Source: Ganoderma boninense (Eukaryota > Basidiomycota > Agaricomycetes > Polyporales > Polyporaceae). From it: a stretch of DNA of 64,000 nt. Location: contig CM035305.1 in assembly GCA_002900995.3 (NCBI GenBank), forward strand, positions 2,526,467 to 2,590,466, read 5' to 3'. Made by a program: the position numbers and the translations under genes. Each line of letters starts with the position of its first letter. The first letter of the stretch is position 1. Shown one piece after another: positions 24,483 to 36,488 of the stretch. Under the pieces are notes generated by a model. The model was not told the origin of the DNA. It saw nothing but the letters and a program-made list of their open reading frames with translations, and did not search any database.

Positions 24483-26381
24483 CTAATAGTAATATTGCGA
24501 TCGAGTCTTTGGTTGTCTCCCTCCTTTTCCAAAAGTCCTCGACGACCCTGGAGTATCCGGTCTCGTGTACTCCCTGGACAAACCCTCCAGGTCGACCGTG
24601 CTGGTCTGTCCGGCATCCACCACTTCATACGACTCGCGGCTCGAGCTCGCAAAGCCGCGACTACCCGTGGAGTTATGGCTCCCGAATGTCAGCAATGACG
24701 GCCCTCCGACAAGGCGTACGCGCGACCGTCCAGAGTGCGGTGTTTCCGCGACGGTATCTGCTAGCGCTTTGGCGGCCATATGGCGAGGTGCGGGAGTAAG
24801 GCCATTTAATGCAGTGATGCTCCGTGATCGAACGCGGCCCCGCTCGCTGTACGACGAAAGACGGACGAAGGGGGACGACAGCGGGCGCGCGATGATCTTT
24901 CCTGGGGGTACAAGACGGGGCAGAGGCGATAAGGCTGCGATTGTTGCCTCAGCGTCACACGCAACCCTGCTACGTGTTGGCGGCTCTGCGTTGGATATAT
25001 GCGCCGTAGATGTGCCTGTGGCGATCGGTAGGGTGGTTAGAGGACTTCCGTGCATCCATAGACATGTCAACTTCCGGAGCACATACCACTCTGAGCCTCG
25101 GGATCATTTCGAGAGCAACCACCCGGCTTCCCATTCCACGGCTTTTCAGGGAACCTGACGAGACGGGACAACCATCCGAGCCATGTTTCGTACACCTCTT
25201 CTTGCCCGGCAAATATGAAGAAAAAGAACATCGGCGTTATGGCTATTCACGTTGTCAGTACATGGAACGTATTGTCTCTGTGACATATTCCTGACCTTCC
25301 CAAAGCACACTCGCTCGAATTAAGTTCCGCCACTTGATGTTTGAGCCCCAGTGGCTCGAATCATGGGCCCAGTGGTGGTGTAACCAAATCCACTGCGATA
25401 GGACCACTGTATAAAGGCACGCGGAGACGATGGTCACAAAGACCAGAGCCGCAAAACGAGCAAATCGTGTCGTCTTCACGAAGAGCCATCCCGAGTGTTC
25501 GAGCATGGTGTTCGAAAAACGCCAAATGATGAATGCTAAAGCCATTGAAATGATAACGGAGATGCCGAGTGGGATGAGAGTGAAAACTAGTGAAATAATT
25601 GCGAATGCGGGGTCGTCAAAATAGCATGACGACTCCGGGCTCCATTAGGGATAGAGAGGTTGGCATCATGCACTGTGCAACTCACAATATTATAGTTAAC
25701 TATTTGCGGGAGTGCCGTGCACGATCCGGGCGAGTGGTGTTAGGAGGACCGGCAAAGCCCACACTAGATAGAAATGTCAACATACGTCGATATGGCACTG
25801 AAAGCATACTCTTGAATTCACCGAATGGAGAGACACACAGGACCACGACCGTGCGTTTGGTAAGATGGGGATGGTCGTCTGCACTGGATTTCGGCCTAAT
25901 TTGAAGAAGAGCAAGCCACAGAAATGTCTGGAAGGCATGAATAAATGGCGAAAGCGAGCCGGAGGATTCGTACCAAGGTGAAGTCTACAGCGAATGCCGC
26001 TTTGACCACAGTGACGTAGCCCAGCCTATCAAATGCTGCATGAAGTAAGGAGCAAGCGACATGGTAGGTACTCACAGCATAGAGTCGACGACACAGAAGC
26101 TTTCTGCCTTTGACGTTGCAGCTTTTTCAGGCCCGAGCTGCCGGGGGACGAGCCTGTGAACTACTGGAGGGAGAATATCGAGCACAGAGCGAATAAGACA
26201 TGAGATGATGAGAGCTTTAACGATTGAATGTTTAGGTGCCGGGGTCAACAAGAGGAGGCCGAAAAGGAAGATATTGCAGGACTGATGCATTTAGTACGAC
26301 GGTTTACGGTAGAAACAAAACACAAGGCCAGCTTACCTCAAAAGCTATGACACAAGTTACAAAGGCCTCGACGTTGGACAT
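24483..26381 (-). CDS. Seven-helix receptor-like membrane protein with long cytoplasmic tail
   Basis: Start ATG 26381 (MSNVEAFVTCVIAFE). Exons join to give about seven hydrophobic segments: CNIFLFGLLLLTP; KALIISCLIRSVLDILPP; LLGYVTVVKAAFAVDFTL; TFLWLALLQI; WALPVLLTPLARIV; FAIISLVFTLIPLGISVII; an FVTIVSACLYTVVL block; and FFFFIFAGQEEVYETWLGW. After the last helix an exon of about 175 residues is Ser/Arg/Pro-rich and ends in RSQYYY at 24483. The layout and tail resemble an uncharacterised Agaricomycete GPCR-like family; no specific receptor class or ligand can be assigned. Near 25703-25705 the frame breaks unless one A of an AAA run (TTT on the plus strand) is removed. The next intron is then a clean phase-0 GTGAGT intron, so a base-call error is likely. 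Confidence 0.6.
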
Positions 26382-27241
26382 TGCGATTCAGAGGGGCCGG
26401 TGGACTGTCGAGTAGGAAGGAGAGTGCGCTGGATGGGAATGGTACAGGCACCTTGAGGGAACACCCGGGTCAAGCTCATGATTGAGAGATGCACTGGGTG
26501 CGGAGAGGGACTATTAACTTTGACTGGATGGCTCCGACATGAGAAATCTGTTGGAAGAGAAGCTCGTAGCACAGCGACATGATATGGTTTGACCACAGCT
26601 TAGGTGATCGTGTTTGGACAGTTGGCTATCACCCATGAACGCTGAAGTCTCCCAGAGAACGCCGCGCGGTGACAAACACGTTTGAGCATTGCAGGATGAC
26701 CGAGATGGAGCGGAGCATCAAGCAGAAGCGACTGCGACTAGGACCAAGTTGCATGGGGTGCTGCACATAGCCTGACCACGAGTGCGGAGTAAATTGGAGG
26801 CAAAAGCGATCGTACAGTGAGTGGAGGTGCGAGGGCTAGATGGCAACGTTGAGAGGGTTGCCTCGTGGCACAGTAAGCAGTCGTGGTCATGGACATGGAC
26901 ATCGCGGTTGGCAGTGGCGGCCATTGTAGCGCCGGCTCACGGGCGCTATGTGGTGAGTGGAATGGCCGCAGTTCCCGAGCTCCATCCACATTCTGTCCTC
27001 GGTCCACGCACCAATTTGCCTCGACTCCTCGTACATTTTCCGAGAAAGCACGTGGGAGCGTTTGCGTAGAGGGCTGTACTTGTTCAAGCTCTGGGGCCGC
27101 ATGCTTGGGGGCTGTCGCGTCGAGTAACTGATGCTCGTCACGGTCACGGCACGCGTCAAAGCCACGGTACCGCGCCTCCTGCCCCGAACGCGACCCCATC
27201 TCTCAACGCTCTCCCCCATCCACACATCTACTGTCCTCATC
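26382..27241. other. Divergent intergenic region
   Basis: About 860 bases between the receptor-like gene (minus) and DNA ligase I (plus). Several open frames occur but none has motif support. Both promoters should be here. Confidence 0.35.
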
Positions 27242-30200
27242 ATGTCCCGCCAACAAACCCTTGGTACTTCAGTATTAGCTTGGTTCAGGCGTGCTGCTGA
27301 CCAGTGCTGCTCGCAGGCAAGTTCTTCGGCAAGGGTGGTGATCCCCCTGTTCAAGCGACGTTAGAGGACGCGTTCCGCGGGAAGAGGAAACGTAGCACGA
27401 AGGCAGAGAAGAATGAGAAGACCGAGGAATTGAATCCCAACTCCGTCAAGGCCGAGCAAGGTGCGCTTTTCGCCACCCGGTAGCTGTCCATCATGTCTTC
27501 AACCATCGACGTTCCCAGCACCATGCTTCCCGACACCGCCCAAAGACAGTGAGTCAATGGCTTAGTTGGATTCAGAACGCGTATTTATCTCACTGGTAGC
27601 CAAGCCAAAGGCCCGTGCAATGAAGAAGCGACGAGTGATTGAAGATGACGATGAGGAAGCTCCAGAACGTGAGTGAATGTCGTATGTCTATCCCTGCTCT
27701 TCCTCAATGCACGACGTTCCCCGAAGCCGGTCCATCCAAAAAGGAGGATTCTTCTGAATCACGGTCCCCTGATGACGCAAGGGGTTCGAAGAATGCATCA
27801 TCACCGGTTGCCAATTCCAAACCCAAAGCCAAGGCCAAAGTGGCTGTGACTACGGATAACGCGATGGATCAGGTCGAAGCGGCAGTATCGCCCGCCGCCG
27901 AAGAGAACGCGGATGAAGGCGAGGAAGAGCTTGAGGCAGATGAGGAGCTTGAGGAGGATGAGGGACTTGCGTCACAGAAGTGAGGTTGATCATCCCATGC
28001 ATCGCCCCCTTCCAACTAACTGACTGTCTATAGCGCGGAAGCGGCACTACTGAAAACCAAAGAAGTGGATCTTCCCAATGGATGGAAAAGCGGAGACCCG
28101 TTCGTGTGCATCACAATCTTTCGATTTTGAGCTAACGTTTGTTCATAGGGTGCCTTACGCTGCATTAGCCAAGGTGTTTTCCCTGATCGAGGCTACTACC
28201 AAACGTATCGAGAAGACATCTTTGTTGACGTCTTTTCTACTGTTGGTCATCCAACGTCGAGCTGAAGGAGATACCAAATCACTACTGCAGGCCGTGTACC
28301 TGTGCATCAACAGAGTACGTAGTCATCTTACTGTTCTTGCACAGACTGCTCAGGTCCACTGTGGTCTAGCTTTGTCCTGATTATATGGGAATAGAATTGG
28401 GGATCGGGGAGAGTTTACTCGTTAAGGCCATAAGCGAGTCCACTGGCCGAAGTTTGGGAGTCGTCAAGGCAGACCTGAAGAGGGAAGGCGATCTAGGATT
28501 GGTGGCGATGGTCAGTAACAACAACAAGCAGAGGCCCACAGTCTAAATCTGCCCGTATAGAACTCTAAGAACAGCCAGAAGACCTTGTTCAAACCAAAGC
28601 CGCTCACGCTGCCTAACGTCTTCAAAGACCTTAAAGAGATTGCGATGAGCTCTGGACATTCTGTACGCACTCATACCGCCTTTAGCGTATCTTGACATCA
28701 TCTAACTCGTGGTAAATATCTCAGTCACAAAACAAGAAAGTGTCTATCATTACGAAGCTGCTCGCTGCTTGCCAGGGCCAAGAGGCAAAATATATCGTCC
28801 GCAGTCTGGAAGGTAAACTCCGGATAGGTAATGCCGAGCGCACCGTTCTAGTGGCACTCGCTCATGCCGCTGTCCTCGCCGAACAAGAGAGTGGTCAGTC
28901 AATGACACTATGCCCACGCGAGATAGCGAATGCTGACTTCGTTGGTGGTACCACTCTTCTTGACAGCGAAGAAGAGGCTGGGCAACGAGAAGCTTGCTGC
29001 CCGACTTGACGAGGCGGCCGGGATAATCAAGCAGGTGTATAGGTAAGATGTTTTGGGAACCCATGGAGACGTTGAGGTGACACGTCCTACAGCAATCTGC
29101 CGAATTACGACCTCGTCATTCCCGCCCTTCTCAACGCAGGAATTGACGGTCTACAGGGGGAGTGCAAGCTCACCCCTGGCGTGCCCCTCAAGCCCATGTT
29201 GGCGAAACCGACGAAGGCTATTGGGGAGGTGCTCGACAAGTTCGAGGGCAAGAAGTTCACGTGCGAGTACAAGTATGATGGGGAACGTGCACAGGTACAG
29301 TCTTCATTAGACCACAGCCGCCACCCAGCTTCCATCCCTGATCTGTGTCACCTTCACAGGTTCACAAGCTTGCGGATGGCACCATTGCGGTCTTCAGCCG
29401 CAATTCCGAAGATATGAGCAAGAAGTACCCGGATCTTATGGAACAGCTGCCTCGGGTATGTTGTTTCCGCTCCCGCTAGAACCACCGTCGCCGTCGAACA
29501 CTCTTTCTGAAGACCCGCTCCTCTGACCATATTGTACTGCAGTGTATCAAGGAAGGCACGGACACGTTTGTGTTCGATGCTGAGGCTGTCGCCATCGACA
29601 AGGACACGGCGAAGCTTCTCCCATTCCAGGAATTGTCCCGGCGGAAGCGCAAAGATGTCAAGGTGGAGGATATCAAGGTCCGCGTATGCCTCTTTGCGTT
29701 TGATCTGCTGTACTTGAATGGCGAGGTACGTCCCGTCTCCACTCGAATCTCCCTTCCCAGCCTCTGAGTGTTGTTGGTCTGTTGATGGTTATGCACTGGC
29801 TGACTGTTTATCTTGTCCTGTGCGTCGTCACACGCGGTACTTGACACATCGGTATCGTCATGCAACATAATAGCCACTACTGCAGAAGGGCTTTGCCGAG
29901 CGGCGGCGCATGCTCAAGGAGAACTTCCAGCCTGTGGATCTCGAGTTTCAGTTCGCGAAGGCATCTGATGCCGAGACCGTGGACGAGATCCAGACGTTTT
30001 TAGAGGACAGTGTCAAGGACGGCTGCGAGGGTTTGATGGTGAAAATGCTCGAGGGCGACCTCAGTCGCTACGAGCCCAGCCGGCGGACAGTGAACTGGCT
30101 GAAGGTTGGTGTATTGAAATCATCCCATTGGCTGCCACAATTGACCCTCCTCCGTAGCTCAAGAAGGACTATCTCGCAGGCGTAGGAGATTCCCTTGACC

Positions 30201-30800
30201 TTGTGGTCGTCGGCGGTTACCACGGCAAGGGTAAACGAACGAACGTCTATGGCGCATTCCTTCTCGCATGCTATGACTCCGACTCTGAGGAGTACCAGAC
30301 TATTTGCAAGATCGGGACCGGCTTCAGCGACGAAGCGTTACAGTCGCACTACGAGGCGCTCAAGCCACTCGAGACGCAGACTCCCCGCGGCGACTTGAAG
30401 GTCGGCGGCGCAAAGCCCGACGTATGGTTCGAACCCAAGGTGGTCTGGGAGGTTCTGACAGCCGACCTAAGTCTGAGTCCCATCTACACAGCTGCGCAGG
30501 GTTTGGTGGGTGCCGCGTCCGTTTTGGTCGTGGCGGGGCTAAGTTAACGCAAAATTCTCTATAGGTCGAGGAGCGTGGAATCTCGCTCCGATTTCCTCGG
30601 TTCATCAAAATTCGGGATGACAAGGATGCCGACGACGCAACGGGGCCTGAGCAGGTATGCCGACCGCGTCCCCGCATGCCGTGTCAAGAATAATGACAAA
30701 TACCTCCCAGATCGCAGAAATGTACCAGCGTCAAGCCCTTGCCCAGTCGAAGGGGGGGAAGAAGAGTAAGGGTGGGGACGGGGACGACGGATTCTGGTGA
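27242..30800 (+). CDS. CDC9: DNA ligase I (ATP-dependent)
   Basis: Seals Okazaki fragments and repair nicks in the nucleus. The start [14 protein letters not shown] is a PCNA-interacting PIP box, Q-x-x-L-x-x-F-F, and intron 1 splits it after QQTLG. About 200 disordered residues rich in Lys, Ser and Glu follow, including basic KKRR nuclear-import type clusters and a long acidic Glu run. The DNA-binding domain ([14 protein letters not shown] through AVLAEQE) comes next. The adenylation domain holds [11 protein letters not shown] with the catalytic lysine, DAEAVAID and EGLMVKML. The OB-fold has [14 protein letters not shown] (motif V). A Lys/Gly-rich end finishes in DDGFW. More than ten introns all join in frame. 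The nuclear form is clear; no separate mitochondrial start was sought. Confidence 0.96.
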
Positions 30801-30974
30801 CCTTGGATACGCACCTCTCACGGATGCTTCAGTTGCGCACTTTTGGCACGTATACTCCTTTGCTTTCGCGACGTTCTAGTATTAGGGTAATGTATGCATG
30901 AGGAAAATACGGGAGCAGGTTGCCCCCCAGGAGCAACCGAACTGCCTGAAGGGGTAGGATACATTCTAGGGCGG

Positions 30975-31584
30975 TCACTTTGACACCAACGGGGCCTCGG
31001 CAGAAGTCGCTATCGCTTGAGCGACCGGCTGGCTGGTCTCCTTTCCCCCCTTGCCCCCCATGTACCAGTAATTGACGAAGCGGGCACCCTGCGCGAGTTG
31101 TGCGGTCGCATTTGTTGCGTGGCAGGCAAAGAGGAGATAATTCCTTGGTTGTACGCGCCATGCTGACAGAGGGCGCATTTAGCGAGGGTACCCCTGAGCC
31201 TGCAGACAAGATACGTACCGAACCGCATGAAAACCATACTTTAGGCCCAGGATGCGGAGTGTGAGTTGGAGGTATGGGCTGAATACAAAGGACACGCACG
31301 AGTAGGATGCCAACGCAGTGGTCATAGGCCCCGAGATGACCTCCTCATTTTTGCTCAAGTCTGCGAGGGCGGCGAGTGGAAGACCCCAGTTTGCAACCTG
31401 GAAGACGCGCTAAGTGAGTCGACTCATGGACAGGACCTAGGGCGGTAAGCACGGACCGGACCCCAGAAATGTGTGCCTACGAGGAGTCAGTGAGAGAGAA
31501 GAGGGAGAGAGAGGGAGAGGACGGACTGAGGAAGTAGTCGCGAGCCGCGGGGGACTGGAGCCACTGGACGACTTTGGAGGCCAT
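30975..31584 (-). CDS. MPC1: Mitochondrial pyruvate carrier subunit MPC1
   Basis: Imports pyruvate across the mitochondrial inner membrane as a heterodimer with MPC2 or MPC3. About five exons join to 127 residues. The family core is complete: [19 protein letters not shown], then [20 protein letters not shown] and [12 protein letters not shown]. The N-terminus [20 protein letters not shown] is the amphipathic MPC1 leader. The C-terminal 25 residues ([14 protein letters not shown] onward) are a polar fungal extension. Donors such as GTGCGT after the Tyr codon of ASYS and GTACGT inside RFAW were fixed by the conserved protein sequence. Confidence 0.94.
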
Positions 31585-32190
31585 GGCGGGAGTGGGAGAG
31601 CGAGAAGGAAGGTCAAGGTCTGACGAGCTCGATTTCTCGTCCGAGAGCCAAGGGGCGCCCGCCGGGCCCACTCTGCCGCCGCTCTTGCCGTTTTAGGAAG
31701 GTCACCTGAGGGTTAACGCCTGGTCTGCGCGCGCTTCGCCTCGAGGACGCCTGCAAGCGCAACGTCCCCGGGCCCACGTCATCGTCCTCTCCCGTCCTCG
31801 TCTTTCGGCCACAACAGGTCGCCACGGACTCTGGCCTGTCGTGCCCGGATATGCATGGGCGCACGAAGCCTTCTCCCACCCGGGACTGCGAGGACAAGAG
31901 GATCGTTGATCGAGACGGAGGTCGAGTGTGTCGCCGGCAGCAAGCGTTTGCATCTGCCTCGTTGCAGCGGCTTCTCAGGCGCTAGTCTCACCTGCAAAAT
32001 GCGTCTCGTCCCCGCTCTTGTCTCCCTTGTCTCCCCATCTCCATCTTCGCCCTAGTCGCCCAGTCCACCTGAGCTGGCTTCTCCGGCATACATTCTGTGA
32101 TTCCCTCTCTCTCAACGCGGCCGTGCGCTTCCCGATCCGAGCTGTGCCACTCCCGGACGTTCCAAGGATTCTCCGGACCTCACCACCGCC
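31585..32190. other. Divergent promoter between MPC1 and an unknown gene
   Basis: About 600 bases separate the two starts. GC-rich with no TATA box recognised. Open frames here lack support. Confidence 0.4.
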
Positions 32191-33641
32191 ATGCAGTTTC
32201 AAAGCGAACGAGGCTACTACTCCAAGCAGCAGCCCTTTCCCGGCCAACCCCCGTACTTCCAGCAGCTCCCCCCTGGCTATGCGTATGGCCAGCATGTTCA
32301 GCCCATCGCCCAGCCATACCCTCTCTACCCCGGGAGCATGCCGCAGAGCACCCCCGCAGGCATGGGCCGTCCCCGTCCGCTCGACCGCGAAACGTCACGC
32401 TCGTCCACACCGGGAAGGCACAAGCACCTAAAGTCCGCTCTGAAACGCACACGCACCCCAGAATACAGCGCATCCGTTCCAGAAGTACCGCCTCCCAGAC
32501 CTATTTCGCGAGGGCGATCCGCGGACGCGCATGGGATGCATCGTGTGAGGACCCGTTCGGGTTCACGGATGCGTGCCTTCGACCCAGGTGCGTGTTCCAT
32601 TCCATGTCAACTTAGTTCAACTTTGTGGTCCTCCCGGCTGCTTACCTACACGTCCGCTAGACCATATCATCCTCACCCTGCGATCGACAAACGGGCTATG
32701 GCTAGAAAATGTGATCCATGAAAGTATCATCCATGAGCTGCAAGAGAGCGTTCTACAGCAGTGGCCACGCGGCTACAACAGCGCAGATAGCCAGCGAGGG
32801 AAATGGAAGATTGAGTTCGCTGGGAGTCCATGGGCTGCGGTGGGTCAAGATGCCTTGTGGTACGATCCCGTCCTCTTTCCCTTTCTGCATTCTTCCTCGT
32901 CGCTGACACCCAGGACACGTTAGGGCCGGGAAAATGATCCTTGCCCTGTATCATTGCCTTGCGTTAAATGTGTGTCCCCAGTTTCCTTTCTTTCCTGTTT
33001 AGCAACTTACCGACCATGAAGGGCTTCACGTATCTTGCGACCGTAAACGTAGGGAACCTCGTGCGTGCCCGTCATTAGCATCTTCATAAGGGTTGTTCTG
33101 ACATCTCTATTCCTCCAGTGGAAGCCTCCGCAACTCATCTTCGTCGAAGGCCCATCCGACCCTGCGCCTGAATTCTTTCTCATGATGCTTTCAAAAGCGG
33201 GCGACAGACTAACGATGATGGATGCCCCGTACGAGCTAAGCGAAATGCTAGGCGTGGAGCTACGTGCGACTTTTCCCAAAGAAGATCACCGCGGATCGTG
33301 CAACAGAGGATGGCCGGCATGTCTTCGAGATCAAGCGAAGCAGCTACGGTGGTGGGTCTTGTCTTCCTGCTCGTTACCATCCTCAATCGCTGTCGACTGA
33401 TCTTCCGTCCATAGTTGAAGTGGATAGGAGTCTCCTCGTCGCCTTCGTTCTTCGATTCTTCAGGAGTGCTGGCTTCAAGCTTGCCGGGAGTGTGCCGATG
33501 GGCACTCGGAGCCTCTTCAGCCTCCGCGAACGCAAAGAGATATGGGTTTTCCAGAACGCCTGGTCGCATGCTAAGGAGCTTGGCGCCAGACGGTCTTCGA
33601 GCCGTCAGAGTCGCAACAGTGCAAACGGACTGCATTCTTGA
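32191..33641 (+). CDS. Uncharacterised Agaricomycete protein family
   Basis: The N-terminal 130 residues are disordered and rich in Gln, Pro, Tyr and Arg (MQFQSERGYYSKQQPFPG start; SRGRSADAHGMHRVRTRSGS at the end). A folded C-terminal part follows over several exons: DHIILTLRSTNGLWLENV, GKWKIEFAGSPW, FTYLATVNVG, PPQLIFVEGPSDPAPEFF, KITADRATEDGRHVFEIKR and LVAFVLRFFRSAGFKL. I recognise this order from a multicopy mushroom family with no known function. The frame breaks near 33271-33274; removing one T of a TTTT run restores FPKKITADRATEDG. Introns follow codons near 32588, 32860, 33062 and 33350, all GT-AG. No signal peptide or membrane segment was seen. Intracellular location is inferred. Confidence 0.65.
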
Positions 33642-34015
33642 CCATATTCATGACACTTACGGTCCTAACGTCCTTTATGATCGCCATGGCGTTCATGTTT
33701 ACTCTTCATGTTATTTTCTAGCCCATCTTCCCATAGGCAATGCAAATATCGAGATGCTCGTCGGGCATCGTAGTTTGTTCATTTGTTGTACATTTGTTGT
33801 ACTTGTATTGCTTCTTTCTCGTGCTTGTACTAGTATTTAGAGCATCAGGATTTTTCATGAATATGGTTCTTCTCGTCTTGCGCAAATTGGGCGGTGGCAT
33901 GATAACACTGCAGTAGACCCAGAAATACTGTACAACGTTGGTCCTTCGCTAGGCAAAACTCGTGCGGCACATCTCCAAGGCCAGGCTGTTGCACTGCCAC
34001 TCAGCATTGGCAGGC
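33642..34015. other. Convergent intergenic region
   Basis: About 370 bases between two convergent 3' ends, AT-richer than the flanks. No gene seen. Confidence 0.35.
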
Positions 34016-34526
34016 TCACCGCGCTCTCACGGGAGGCTTTGCAGTTCCGCCCCCAGCTCCCGTAGGACGGCTGGGTCCGCCTCTCGGAATGAAATCATCA
34101 TCATCGTCGTCGTCGTCGTCTTCTTCATCTTCCTCATCTGGCTCGACTGGCTCTCTGTCCAGACCATTGCCGTCCATCAGTCGTGCTGAGCCGCAAAACC
34201 GGCGCAACACTCACCGCTTCAGCTCGGGCTCGTTTATCCCGGCGACGGTGTCAGCAATACCCGCGATGGCGACCTTATCAGCACGATCGGCAAATTTTTC
34301 ACTACAGAGTACGTGATTTATCCTCTTGTGAGCACGGGGGGTCGAAGAGGGTATGGATCGTCGACGCACTCTTTCGGGGTGGATGGCCCATCCGTGGAGA
34401 AACTGCTATCTTGTGAGTGGGTGCCACATTCGCCTCCGAACCCGTTAGGCGAGGGTCCTCCTGCACAATCGTGGAAGCGTGGTCCACCGCGAGGCTTTGG
34501 TGAGGAGGGTGGGGTGAAACGGACAT
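34016..34526 (-). CDS. Tandem acidic-motif family, copy A
   Basis: Start ATG 34526 (MSVSPHPPHQ) with a TATAAAAG box about 52 bases upstream. The first exon is polar. A second exon reads EKFADRADKVAIAGIADTVA. The last exon, after a GTGAGT phase-2 intron, carries EEDEEDDDDDDDDDFIPRG and a Pro/Gly/Arg tail ending at 34016. The product is about 139 residues, with no signal peptide or membrane segment. The exon 1 to 2 join needs a short intron of 34 nt (GTGCTC...CTGTAG), which is the weak point. The acidic run followed by FIPRG links it to the four genes upstream on the same strand. Function unknown; nuclear or chaperone-like binding proteins often have such acidic runs, but this is only a guess. 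Confidence 0.5.
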
Positions 34527-35430
34527 GAGGAGGACGAGGGGGAGAGGCGATAAGCCCGGACGCTTCTCCGCTTCGCCCTTTTATAGGCATCATTCAGGCT
34601 TTCGGCGACACACGCCATTGCCACTGCTAAAGACGACCGCCCAGCGGCTCCAAGAGCCTATGTGCGTATTTAATTCCAGTACAGATCCGCTGCGAGGGCG
34701 GGCACTGTCCAGACATCGGATGCACGAACATCGGGATTTGAATAATGCAAGCCACCGCTTCACCCCTGGCGAGACTTCCGGAAACGTTAACCCATGCTTC
34801 CAGAAAAGCGGTCCAGCTCTGTGCGGTCTCCGTCAAGGCAGAGGGTCCGAGTCCATCGGTGGACGTCAGATGGTGATTGGTGGAGCACTATAGATGGAAG
34901 CGTTGTGTCGGGCCTCATGGGAGAACGGTTGGTGGTCGACGCCTAACGAGCAGCTGAACGTCACCCAACAACCCTCGCTTGCGCCTCGTGGATGCACCAA
35001 GGCGGAGGATGTGGTGGAGCGCAAGGCAGCGGGTCTCGGAAATAACCGCATGCCCGGCGCTGAGGATGGCGCCGACATTATTTATTATTGAATGGCTGCG
35101 CCGGCGAAAACCACAACTGGCGCCGCCCTCCTTCGTGGCCACCCTGCGTCTCGCCGTTCGAGCTTTGTCTTCATCTTTGTCACCGAAGGACATCCACTGC
35201 CAACGGTGGCGCCCACGACCGCGGAGACGACTGTTCCGAATATTTCATACAAGATCAGGTACCCAACATTGCGAGTTGTTGCGAGCGAAGACATGCCAGT
35301 CTGAAGGGAATATTACTAGGAGGCAATCCCTCGAGAACCATGTTGTGTCACATTAAGCTGCATTGACAGCAGCCTCCGTGAGTCCCTGCGTCTTCTGTGG
35401 TCTTCTGAACCTGGGTAGAAATCGCTGGCG
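34527..35430. other. Intergenic, no supported gene
   Basis: About 900 bases between copies A and B, holding the promoter of A and the 3' region of B. Open frames on either strand lack motifs or the family's acidic exon. A decayed extra copy cannot be excluded but was not seen. Confidence 0.3.
34578..34585 (-). promoter_or_regulatory. TATA box of copy A
   Basis: CTTTTATA on the plus strand reads TATAAAAG on the minus strand, about 52 bases upstream of ATG 34526. A matching box stands before copy E, which supports both as real promoters. Confidence 0.5.
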
Positions 35431-35983
35431 TCATTGACTCGGAGCGGAGCGACAGCCGAAGCTTGCCACACTTGCCTGCATTGGCGGACCCGGCTGGACA
35501 AGCTTCCCTTCGCTCGTGGTGGTCTGTTTACCGACCTGAAGTCTAGCGGGTCTGACCTGGGCCTGTGTCGGTTCTTCGGTCGGCTCTCTAGAATATCCCC
35601 TTGGGATGAAGCTGTCATCCTCGTCTTCATCCTCGTCATCATCGTCATCGTCACCACAGCGGGTTTCACTGCTTGAAATGTGATTGAGCTGCAATTCGTC
35701 GGATTACGAGGTCAACGTACCCTCTTCCATCCCGTTCTCTATCATTACGTGTCACTGACTTTGGTGGTCGCATTGAATAGACTGGATAACATACCTTGCG
35801 TTTGAGGTTTCTGTGCAACGTATCTCGATGCGTTCACCCAGGGAAAGCAAACCCGCATCTTGGGATTGGGGATCATCCTCCAAAACGCGTCTGTTTGAAT
35901 GGTGAGCTCCCATTCTATTATGCCTATGGAGAGTCTTACACCTCAGCCTCGTGCGGTGGCCGCAGTGTAGTTGGTATGGACAT
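35431..35983 (-). CDS. Tandem acidic-motif family, copy B
   Basis: Start ATG 35983 (MSIPTTLRPPHEAEV). Intron 1 is phase 2 with a GTAAGA donor and an AAACAG acceptor. Exon 2 reads RVLEDDPQSQDAG through TETSNAR, intron 2 is phase 2 (GTATGT), a tiny third exon encodes about seven charged residues, and a third phase-2 intron (GTACGT, 49 nt) leads into the acidic exon. That exon has a run of about 13 Asp/Glu ending in DDSFIPRG and a Thr/Gln/Pro tail. About 133 residues. Two nearby acceptors for the last intron differ by one codon or so. A TATA-like ATAAATAC lies about 90 bases upstream. Function unknown. Confidence 0.5.
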
Positions 35984-36488
35984 CAGAGTCGTGGGGTGTC
36001 AAAGCCTGTCGTAGAGATGGGTAGTGGGTATGGGCGCAAGCAATAGTAGCACCTACTAGGATGTCATCCGGTATTTATCGACTTGGAGTCAAACTGCCTA
36101 TGGAAGTCGCCGACACTCAGTCTGCACAGCGCCGACGCCCGACTCTTTGTGAGGCGGTGGGTGTACTGCCAGTCTCAGGGACAGCCCGGTGCCGATGTTT
36201 GGAAGCCTATGTGGACGAATGTCAGGCACGCTAGAACTGTATGTGGGATACTCAGTTGTGGATTGCGCTTCTGTCTATTTGGTTCGATCTGACTAATTGA
36301 ACAGTAAACGTGGGTGATTCCACGAGAACGGGAGGCAGGCTATATCGCGTTATTGTTCCGCATGAGTACCCTGAGCCTCCCATTATACTCAAGACCCCTC
36401 TGAAGTACAAATAGACGACAACGACACACCGAACCCCAACTCAACCACTGCGCCAGTCCCCTACTTCGTGGTCTTGACATTCTCTTTG

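Noticed and set aside
24483..26381. STE3-type pheromone receptor
   Set aside because: Helix count and the last-helix context fit loosely, but the STE3 signature regions are missing and no CaaX pheromone precursor gene was seen nearby.
34085..34140. Serine-rich plus-strand open frame at the GTC/TCA repeat
   Set aside because: It is the reverse strand of the Asp/Glu codon run of copy A; the minus-strand reading has splice sites and family partners.
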